Source: Euperipatoides rowelli
Lineage: Eukaryota; Onychophora; Udeonychophora; Euonychophora; Peripatopsidae
Assembly: GCA_003024985.2 (NCBI GenBank)
Contig: PXIH01S0020061.1
Reading direction: 5' to 3' (one strand)
DNA length: 13,717 bases
Made by a program: the position numbers and the translations under genes
The notes under the pieces: generated by a model
Told to the model about the DNA's origin: nothing
Database searches by the model: none
What the model saw: only the letters and a program-made list of their open reading frames with translations
In this document: one piece after another, positions 1-7,129 of the stretch
How positions within the stretch are numbered: position 1 is the stretch's first letter
Layout of the letters: every line of letters begins with the position of its first letter

Positions 1-1939
1 TTATTAGTCAGGCTATCTGAATTATGTATAATAATAAAAATATTTTGCATGTACTGTATAAATGGAAAGATTTAAACTATTTTTTTAAATTATCTTTAAT
101 TTATAGTCATATTCAAATATAAATTTTATATATTAATATTACGGCTGACAATATAAAATTAATGTAGTTAGGAAGTATATATCCTGTTCTTTATAGTGAC
201 ATTCAAATTTTTGACTAAATCTTTAAAAATAGTATCATAAGTGGCAATAAAATTATGGGCCAAATTTCACTTTTCACTCTAAACATGTTTGGGCACCATT
301 GGGTTAAACCTAGATTGTAAAACTTAAATTAAAATTTTTGATATGTAAACTAGTTAAATATCAAAATATTTTAATTTGTTTTATGGTGAAAATTTATTTT
401 AACTAAATGATAAACCAAAATCCAACTTTTTGATATTTTATTTTTTTATTTAGTCTATAACAAGATGCCGTTCTTCCTTTTCAGATATTGATGTGATTTA
501 AAATCATGGGTATTCATAATTTATATAACTTGTGCTATATACTGTAAATTAGAATGTATTGTTAGTTTTAACCAGGATTGTGCAGTATTGAAAATACATG
601 TACGGTATTGCAAATACATATTAAAATACATTTTAAAAGTGTTTTGTATTTTCAAACTTAAGTTAAAATATTCTATACTTATAAAATGTACATTATACTG
701 TATATTTATTTGTCTAAAATATAAATTTATTGTATTAGCCTTCTTAACCATAAATAAATACAATATGAAAACCATAAGTTGACCTCATGAAATATATATC
801 TAACTAAATAATCAACAATAATATGCTGATGAATTGATGATAGCTTGATAACCCTGAAATTAATTTGGGCAATTATAATATGTTTTAAAAATTAAATAAT
901 TTCCTCATGCCCAGATTTCAAATTTGTTTGTGTAGAAAATAAATTAAATGGAGTCTTAAGTACATCATTTTTATCTTTTTTTAAAAAAATTAAATGAAAC
1001 AAAATCATGTAAATCATTTAAATTTTATTTAGTGGCCAGATTAAAAAAAAAAAAAAAATTTATTTTTCAATTTTATACCAATGATTTAAAATTGATAAAC
1101 ATTGTCATATACTGTATAAAAATAATTTACATGATAACAGAATTGTGCTAATATCAAAATTTCTTACATACGATTATACAATCACATCTTTACTGATGGA
1201 TTTTATGATTCGTTGTTTTTATTGTAATTAATGTCGTGATTTGTTTATAAAAATGAATGAGAAATAATAAATTATGAAAATTTACATATCATTTTCGATT
1301 TTGCATTTCTTTTCAAGATTTTCTGATTTAGCGATCAGTTTTGTGGGATCATTTTAAAGGTCAAATTAGGACAGAATTGATTCAAATTTCTCAATAAAAA
1401 AACTTGTTTTAAAAGATAAATTTTAAACAATACAGATCATATAAAAGGGAAATAAATGATGCAGAAACTCCATTTATTTTTTTGCTATCAGCAATTATAG
1501 GCCTACAGTATATCATAAACGGTGTAAATGTGAAGTTTTACAGTTTTGACTGCAGATCATATATTTTTTTTATATTAGAGATCTCATAATTTATTATACT
1601 CCTTTTATTAGGAGCATTAAAACAATTTCCTTATATAAAAATGTCAACCCTGATATCATCTGACAAAAATATTTTGTGAAAATATGTGGTCATTTTGCCT
1701 GAATTATTTCTCCTTTCCATTAAGAGAAATATTTTAATTTTCATCTTGATACTAACTTCTAGACATAATCATCTTTTATCATTTAGAATGTGTGCATTCT
1801 AAACTAATTGAAATGAATTCACTTTGCTTCATCTTCTATTTTAATATATATAAAAAAATATTTTGTAATTATTCTTTTATTTTATATTTTTAAGAGTAAA
1901 TACAATCTCTTAAAATATATGCCATTCCTTTCATTTTAG
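1..1939. other. AT-rich non-coding stretch, likely intergenic or upstream intron
   Basis: No exon, RNA gene or mobile element could be supported here. The two open frames of more than 60 codons overlap each other on opposite strands (about 521-782), are made almost wholly of AT-rich codons, and have no splice context, so they look like chance. A 15-base A run lies near 1044-1058 and several ACTGTA words are scattered through it. If the exon at 1940 belongs to a longer gene, at least the last part of this stretch is intron, because that exon begins with a splice acceptor. Confidence 0.6.
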
Positions 1940-2060
1940 TGCCTATTATATCATCAAGTACTTCAAAAATAAGAAACATAGGCCGCTGACCGCTTTGCTG
2001 CCTACAGGAATGGTCTTGGCCAGTTACTCTTTATCTTTTTTCGTAACAATGTTATCAGAG
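1940..2060 (+). CDS. Internal exon of a multi-pass membrane protein, possibly SLC16-like transporter (partial)
   Basis: This exon runs from an acceptor with a pyrimidine-rich tract (ending TTTCATTTTAG) to a near-consensus donor (GAG then GTGAGT). The first base completes a codon begun upstream; the next 40 codons are open and end exactly on a codon boundary. The peptide starts AYYIIKYFKNKKHRPL, a basic stretch, followed by a hydrophobic segment at about residues 16-38 (TALLPTGMVLASYSLSFFVT). A YF, basic residues, RPL, then a Gly/Ser-containing helix is the pattern of the loop before TM4 in SLC16 monocarboxylate transporters, which carry lactate, pyruvate and similar acids with protons across the plasma membrane. 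That family name is inference from a short match made by eye. Base composition is richer in G+C than the flanks. The frame joins in phase 0 to the exon at 3923. Earlier exons lie outside the window or were not found. Confidence 0.62.
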
Positions 2061-2383
2061 GTGAGTAATTGCAGTTATATGTAGTCAAAATTTATAAAGA
2101 AAAGTTTAAGCAGATTTATTTGCAAGTTCTTTAAAGACCTTATAATATGCTATATGTTGAAATAATAATTTGGAATTGATTGCATAGTGTTTATGGAAAC
2201 CTCTCTGTAGTTTTAAAAAATAAAATAATTGAACTGTCTTGATTTTCAACGTGCTCTCTGATCTATAGTAGAGGAAAATACCCACCCCCACTCTCTTAAC
2301 GTATAATTTTTTCAACTAACATGTTTCCATTAATTTATAAAAAAAATACAGGAATGTGCCTGGTCGCAATTCGTATGGGAGAC

Positions 2384-2404
2384 AGGGGGACTTGTCCTCC
2401 CCCT
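2384..2404. repeat. G/C-rich imperfect hairpin
   Basis: AGGGGGAC is followed after two bases by GTCCTCCCCCT, its near-perfect reverse complement with one bulged T. It is the most G/C-rich spot in an otherwise AT-rich intron, in a locally G/C-richer patch (about 2350-2460) that may be a decayed repeat. No function can be assigned. Confidence 0.5.
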
Positions 2405-2829
2405 TTCAAATATTTCACGGTTAATAATTAAAATGTGCCAGATACCATCCTCCATCCAAGCACAAATTGTTACAACTTTCTCATAAATCAAAATAGAAAA
2501 AAAAAAAAATTTTAATTAGGCCTATTATTTTTGATAAATGCAGCAGTCAAAATATTAGGACTATTTTTGTTTACAATATTATATTTGTTTGTAAAAAGAA
2601 AAACTTTATGAATAAAATATTTTATTTAAAAAAGAAAATTGATTCAAATATGTCAGATTTGTGGTAAATAAAGACAGATATTATAAAAACTTTCTCTACT
2701 TCCTAATTATTGTAGTTTAATTTATTTCATTGGGATTTTTTTAGACCTATTTGTGATTTTTTTTTTTTTTTAATCTGCTAAGCATTTTCTTTCCTAAAAA
2801 AAACTTCATAGGCCTTTTAGTCATCACAG

Positions 2830-2852
2830 TTTTGTACCCAGGGTGTACAAAA
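2830..2852. repeat. Perfect 8-bp inverted repeat
   Basis: TTTTGTAC and GTACAAAA are exact reverse complements separated by seven bases (CCAGGGT). It could fold as a small hairpin. It may be chance in AT-rich DNA. Confidence 0.4.
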
Positions 2853-2924
2853 TGCAATAAAAAATTGCCAAAAATTTTGCTAATCGGTTTCACCCTCTAC
2901 TCCCTTCGTCCTTATCCTATTAAG

Positions 2925-2975
2925 TTTCTGCCTACTGAATCCTGATAACGGGGAAATTGTGCCAGTTACTTATAA
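2925..2975 (+). other. Cryptic or poison-exon candidate inside the intron
   Basis: A strong pyrimidine tract (about 2888-2920, mostly C and T) leads to an AAG acceptor, and 51 bases later there is a good donor (TAA then GTAAGG). The enclosed segment is richer in G+C than its flanks. Read in phase 0, as the neighbouring exons would require, it gives five sense codons plus one more and then TGA, so inclusion would truncate the protein. In another frame it is open for 16 codons (FCLLNPDNGEIVPVTY), so it could also be part of an unrelated or decayed coding segment. No expression evidence is available. Confidence 0.25.
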
Positions 2976-3922
2976 GTAAGGCATGCAAAAATTAACATTA
3001 TCATTTGTCTACTTTTGATATATTCTAAATCTGATATCAATGTCTGCATAATTTGGGTATCTTGATCGTTCTAGCTGTTCTAAAATTTTAATAGGCTATG
3101 TGTAAATATTAGAAATTTAAATAATTTTAATCTCGAGTCATGCCAGAATTTTTTCATGATTATAAAAAGTGATGAGCATTATTTGATAGCATTGCTAGTA
3201 ATGTGTTCAATAAAAAAAAATATGCTTTGATTGATATCTAGACATTTTCTTTGAGATCATGTTTCCACATTCTGGTAAATACTCCCTTTTTAAAACAAAA
3301 ACTGTGGATAGATCTTCCTGCAAGAAAATATTTAAAAGATAAAGGATTTCTGTAGAAATTTAGTTTAAAAAAATAAACTTTTTAAAAATTCTCTTAGAGG
3401 CAAAAAATCTATATCAAAAATGGGTTAAAAAATTATAATTAAAAAAGTACGGTAATCATAAATAAACTTTAATTGTAGTCTTGATGTTTAACATTTCTTA
3501 TTTAATAAATACACTTTAATATCCCCCCTAATTCATCTCTTGGAGCCAAATGTTTGATTTAATATTTTAAAAATAAACCTTGTGTCACTTTCCCCAGCTT
3601 TCATAATTTGTAAGTTTTAAAATTCTATATTTAAAAAAAAAAAAGAACTACAGTACCGTATGTTTGAGATTGCATTACTTTAAGTGAATTATTAGCAATT
3701 GTTCATAAGATTATTTATTATTTTTACCCCAAAATGTTCTTTAATATAAGTTAACTAGTACCTTGTACCTTTTTTTTGTCAAAATATTTGAGCAACGGTG
3801 ACTTTTCAGTAGAATCCTCATACACCAAGTTTGATAAACCTTTGTCTAATGCATGTTGACAATAATATTAGTTATAGTTGTATCATTTTTATTTACTAAA
3901 TAAAACTATTTTCATTTTGTAG

Positions 3923-4135
3923 ATTTTCTTTTGTTGTGACCATGGCCTAATCTTTCGAGTTATTCATGTCAGTATTGGAGTTTACTGTTTACTTGGTACT
4001 TTAGCTGCAGTTTTTTTTAAAGAGACGGAATTAATGGAATTCACATTTGAAGTGTGCGGAATCAAGAATATTCCACTTAGAAAAATAAGTTTAAATCCTC
4101 TTGTTTTTATTAGAAATTTTTCCAAATCATCATGA
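3923..4135 (+). CDS. Terminal exon of the transporter-like membrane protein
   Basis: The exon begins after the acceptor TTTTGTAG and is open for 70 codons to TGA at 4133-4135, in phase with the exon at 1940-2060. Its peptide has a cysteine-containing start (IFFCCDHGLIFR), a hydrophobic segment at about residues 9-32 (HVSIGVYCLLGTLAAVFF), then a mixed polar tail ending RNFSKSS. The spacing between this helix and the one in the previous exon, and a short DHG turn where SLC16 proteins usually have YGW, fit a TM5-TM6 unit of that family; this is a by-eye inference. A normal SLC16 protein has 12 membrane segments, so a stop here would leave only about the first half. The gene may therefore be a truncated paralogue, or an old copy losing function, or the match may be to another family. 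No convincing donor lies within the exon, so it reads as terminal. Confidence 0.58.
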   Translation: MFFCCDHGLIFRVIHVSIGVYCLLGTLAAVFFKETELMEFTFEVCGIKNIPLRKISLNPLVFIRNFSKSS

Positions 4136-4340
4136 CATTTGACTTTTTAGAATAGTTTTAATCAGAAACTGACGATTGGATAAAATTTTTAATAATTCAT
4201 CATCTGACCTCTGAGAGGTTAATAAAAATTATATATATCTGTAAATAATTTGGTTAAAATTTTATAGAAAAATGTAAACATTTGTCAATTTGTATAATAA
4301 AATATAAATTTTAATGATGACTTTGCTGTTTATATAATTT
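4136..4340 (+). other. Probable 3' untranslated region with two AATAAA words
   Basis: If 3923-4135 is the last exon, this AT-rich stretch would be its 3' UTR. AATAAA occurs at 4221-4226 and 4296-4301, either of which could direct polyadenylation. In DNA this AT-rich such words are common by chance. Both lie in the part (about 4162-4332) that is missing from the downstream duplicate. Confidence 0.3.
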
Positions 4341-4540
4341 TTAGTGAAAATTTGTTAGAAATGAGTAAATAGTAGACACCCAACAGTGACATATTTAGCT
4401 TTCGAGCTGGAGNGAAGATGAAAAATTAGGTGCTTAGGTGCCTATCATTTTTGATAATTTTTACACAGCCTCCTTCAGCCCAACCATTAACTTATCAACA
4501 GCCATTTCTGAATAAATGGTGCTACTAAGTTTCTAGGCAG

Positions 4541-5624
4541 ACACAATAAAACGTGTTCCAAAATGGAAGTAGGTATATCAGTATTTGAGACATCAAAATT
4601 CATAGAAAAAAAACACTGAACAATGTCATTGAACATAAATACAGAATAAGGGTTTAAACTGGCCTACAGGAGTCGCTAGAGTACTTATTATTCCCACTTT
4701 GCGTCATCTATTGAAATAGGAATAGGGCTGCTGGTATGAAATAGGTTGATATTCCACAGCGAAGTAAAGCGCAGTGACGAAGTAATTGAATAATTTTTCA
4801 CCAGAAACGTTATAAAAACCACCATGCTATGCGCCAATCAATAAATCACATATCGCCCTAAAAAAAAATTAATTGCTGCCTTATACTTTACAATACCATA
4901 TACTAGTATGGCATATTAGTAATATTAAACAAAGTAATTGTTCTATTTCAGAATTTTTAAAAAAAAAAGAATATTCTTGCACAACTTTTACAACGCAAGA
5001 TCAAAGGAAATGGATTTCCAGTATGATTTAGAATTTAATTTAAATAATCCTCAACTTCGTTAATAACGAGCTCAAAATCAAAAGGTAGAATAATTTTAAA
5101 ATTGATTTTGTTTTGAAAATGAAGCGAAAATTTATGAGCTGCTTAAAATTATATTTTTGTCATTGTTGGAAATTTTTATGACTAGTTCCATTTCTATTTA
5201 TTTGTGGGTTTAAAAAAAAAAAATTCATGATCTACTGTATGTCAAAGGATCTAAAATGGTAACAACTAATAATATACATCAATAAAGGTTCTAGTCATTA
5301 TTTTATAGATCATCAAACTATATTTTTTTTGTCTGGTGTGATGATGTTAGCCATCTTGAAGGTGCTCCGAAGAGTTATGCAAATGTTAATTATTTTGAAC
5401 TCTGATCAGTCAGTTCTCCGTTCTCTTCTCCCAAGATAACATACACTGCCTAAAATATTTAAATTGGCAGCCCTTACTGATTATGTGATAATTATCTACA
5501 TACTGGGTGGTCTAGAATTAGTTTGTATGTCCCTACCATGTCAATCACTTGAATCAGTGGATAGTGAAAGAGTTAAGAGAATAAGTACTAATTGGTCAAA
5601 AGAACTTTTTTTAATATTTTCAAA
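4541..5624. other. Spacer between the two duplicate copies, no gene seen
   Basis: About 1.1 kb separates the direct copies. Apart from the CpG-richer patch at 4670-4860, I see only AT-rich sequence with A runs and a somewhat G/C-richer patch near 5340-5560. That patch includes an ATGCAAAT octamer-type word at about 5377, whose significance is doubtful. No open frame or splice pair was convincing. Confidence 0.5.
4688..4793. repeat. CpG-richer patch bounded by imperfect inverted arms
   Basis: The arm TTATTCCCACTTTGCGTCA at 4688-4706 and the reverse complement of 4775-4793 (TTATTCAATTACTTCGTCA) share their outer six and inner five bases and an offset ACTT. About eight CpG dinucleotides lie in 4670-4860, many more than in the flanks. 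The arms carry CGTCA and TGACG, which are CRE/ATF-type half sites, facing each other. It could be a small mobile element or a regulatory patch. No flanking target duplication was found. Confidence 0.3.
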
Positions 5625-6232
5625 CCAAAATGTTTAATACAAGTTACATTAACTAATACTTTTTTTTGGTGAAAATATTAAAAAAATTATTTGAGCAGTG
5701 GTTACTTTTCAGGGGAATCCTCATACACCATGTTTGATAAGCCTTTGTATAAAGTAAGTTGATAATTAAGCTTTATGTTATAAATGTATCGTTTTTATTT
5801 ACTAAATAAAATAATTTTAATTTTATAGATTTTCATTTGTTATTACCCTGGCGTTTACTTCATACTTTAGCTGAAATTTTTTTAAAGAGGCAGAATTAAT
5901 GGATTCACATTTAGAATGTGCGGAATCAAGAATATTCCACTAAGAAAAATTGGTCTAAAGCCTCTTATTTTTAATAATTTTTTTCAAATTCATCATGACA
6001 TTTGACTTTTTAGAATAGTTTTAATATAATTTTTAAATGAAAATAATTTGTTGTATTAAATAGTATACACACAAGAACAGTGATATTTAGCTTTCGAGAT
6101 GATCTGGAGTAAAGATGAAAAATTAGGCACCCCAAGTACCCATCAATTTTTATAATTTTTACAAAACCTCCTTCAACCCAACCATTAACTTATCAACGGC
6201 CATTTCTGGATTGTTGCTATTGAGTTTGCCAG
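5625..6232 (+). repeat. Right copy of the direct segmental duplication, diverged and shortened
   Basis: The block aligns in order with 3728-4540: intron end, exon, post-stop sequence and the 3' patch containing CCAACCATTAACTTATCAAC. It is about 200 bases shorter, mainly from a gap of about 170 bases after the stop-codon region and about 43 bases in the exon. Substitutions are frequent, so the duplication is not recent. The exon equivalent of 1940-2060 was not found in the 1.1 kb between copies, so the duplicated unit seems to cover only the terminal exon and its flanks. Confidence 0.85.
5829..5998 (+). pseudogene. Broken copy of the transporter-like terminal exon
   Basis: This segment matches the exon at 3923-4135 from the acceptor (ATTTTATAG) to the TGA (5996-5998), but is 170 rather than 213 bases long. 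About 40 bases are missing in the part coding for the start of the membrane segment, which shifts the frame. In the original frame there are 13 codons and then TAG at 5868-5870. The later stretch (CGGAATCAAGAATATTCCAC) is preserved at base level, which makes the common origin clear. It is most likely a decayed exon duplicate. Because the acceptor is kept, use as an alternative last exon giving a short different C-terminus cannot be excluded, but I consider it unlikely. Confidence 0.75.
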
Positions 6233-6829
6233 GAAAACTCAGTAACAATTATCAAGTTAGAAAATTATGTTGGAAATTTTAGTCCCTTAATGTACTGCAT
6301 ATCACTAAGATTGAGATATACAGTAGGCCTGTGGTAATTTGTTAGGCTAAAAAAAAATAACTAAATATCAGATTGTGTGGTTTAAAATTTTTTTTTAAGA
6401 AATTACCAGACTATTTTATTCATAAAAAAATGTTTTCATTAATCTATCAAACTACCATGTCAAGTTGTACTGAATCAATAAACATCATTGGTGCAGGAAA
6501 ACAATGGGTATGAATTAACGATTCCTTGCAAGATAGTAAAAGATCGACTAACCTGACTAAACGAGATTTCAGCTTACTGTAAATCCTTGCTTCAGTGAAG
6601 TTCAAGACAATTTCTATAAATGCTTTAGTTACGTTTGTAAACTATGCCAGAACTTTGACAAATTTAATTCAATGTGTGTACAAATCCATTTGTGCCTTAA
6701 TTTAATAACTGTGAATCTGTCTGGGAACGTGTTAATATTCCAACTCAAAACTTTTATTTCAGGAAGGATGCTAAATTTCTTGTCTATGGTATGCGCTTTT
6801 AAACTGGGAGATCAACTTTTTCTATTCTC
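6233..6829. other. Non-coding stretch with no supported gene
   Basis: A plus-strand open frame of 88 codons (6672-6938) covers the right part but runs straight into the tandem repeat, has no recognisable domain and no initiation context, so I treat it as chance. A good acceptor (TTTTATTTCAG at about 6763) precedes a short open segment that soon meets TAA. No gene model follows from it. Confidence 0.45.
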
Positions 6830-7049
6830 ACAACCTCATTTGCACTTTAAACCAGGAGGGAGCTTAGATTTCAAAAATTCTATTGCATTTTCACTCAGGA
6901 GGGGGCTAACATTCCTTCATTTTTCTAAATTTGCCTAGCACCTTTATCTGAGAGGCACTTATATTCTTTCATTTTTTGAAATTTGCCTGGCACTTTTCCC
7001 CCAGCTTATATTCAGTCATTTTTCAAAATTTCCTTTGGGCTTTTAACTG
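6830..7049 (+). repeat. Degenerate tandem repeat with a period of about 51 bp
   Basis: At least four diverged units can be laid out: 6858-6900, 6901-6951, 6952-7002 and 7003-7049, with a partial one before (6830-6857). The two central units are each 51 bp and share the core TTCATTTTT, AAATTTGCCT and GGCAC or AGCAC. The outer units are shorter and more worn. It has the look of an old minisatellite. Confidence 0.7.
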
Positions 7050-7060
7050 TGTGTTTATGT

Positions 7061-7094
7061 TGTATACTGTATATACTACAGTATATACAGTACA
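7061..7094. repeat. Long AT-rich hairpin, ACTGTATATAC type
   Basis: TGTATACTGTATATAC (7061-7076) and GTATATACAGTACA (7081-7094) are reverse complements except for a two-base gap, separated by the loop TACA. It is followed at once by an (AT)n run. It could extrude as a cruciform or fold in RNA. It is the densest cluster of the ACTGTA/TACAGT word in the window. Confidence 0.7.
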
Positions 7095-7122
7095 TTATAT
7101 ATATATACTGTATATATATATA
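7095..7122. repeat. (AT)n simple repeat
   Basis: An almost pure alternating AT tract interrupted once by ACTGT directly follows the hairpin. Confidence 0.7.
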
Positions 7123-7129
7123 TTTATTT

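Larger units (their letters stand above)
2061..3922 (+). other. Intron between the two transporter-like exons
   Basis: This 1,862-bp interval starts GTGAGT and ends TTCATTTTGTAG, so both ends fit the spliceosomal GT-AG rule. Removing it leaves the reading frame open across the junction (Glu then Ile, phase 0). It is AT-rich with long A/T runs and holds a G/C hairpin near 2384-2404, an inverted repeat at 2830-2852, a cryptic exon-like segment at 2925-2975, and the first part of a duplicated block from about 3728. A 69-codon minus-strand open frame at 2106-2315 has no coding character and is taken as chance. Confidence 0.6.
3728..4540 (+). repeat. Left copy of a direct segmental duplication
   Basis: This block, from the end of the intron through the terminal exon and its 3' flank, recurs in the same orientation at about 5625-6232. 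Matching stretches include the run up to the acceptor (the text GGAATCCTCATACACCA differs by only a base or two between copies), the exon, the sequence just after the stop codon, and a 3' patch with CCAACCATTAACTTATCAAC. This copy keeps the intact exon. It also has about 170 bases (roughly 4162-4332) absent from the other copy. Boundaries are by eye and good to about 10-20 bases. Confidence 0.85.

Noticed and set aside
521-782. Overlapping open frames on both strands
   Set aside because: Both are built of AT-rich codons with no domain, start context or splice signals; frames of this size are expected by chance in a window this long.
2106-2315. 69-codon minus-strand frame
   Set aside because: It lies inside the GT-AG intron, has no recognisable motif and no supporting signals.
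6672-6938. 88-codon plus-strand frame, the longest ATG-initiated frame in the window
   Set aside because: It runs into the 51-bp tandem repeat and has no domain or initiation context; the repeat explains part of its openness.
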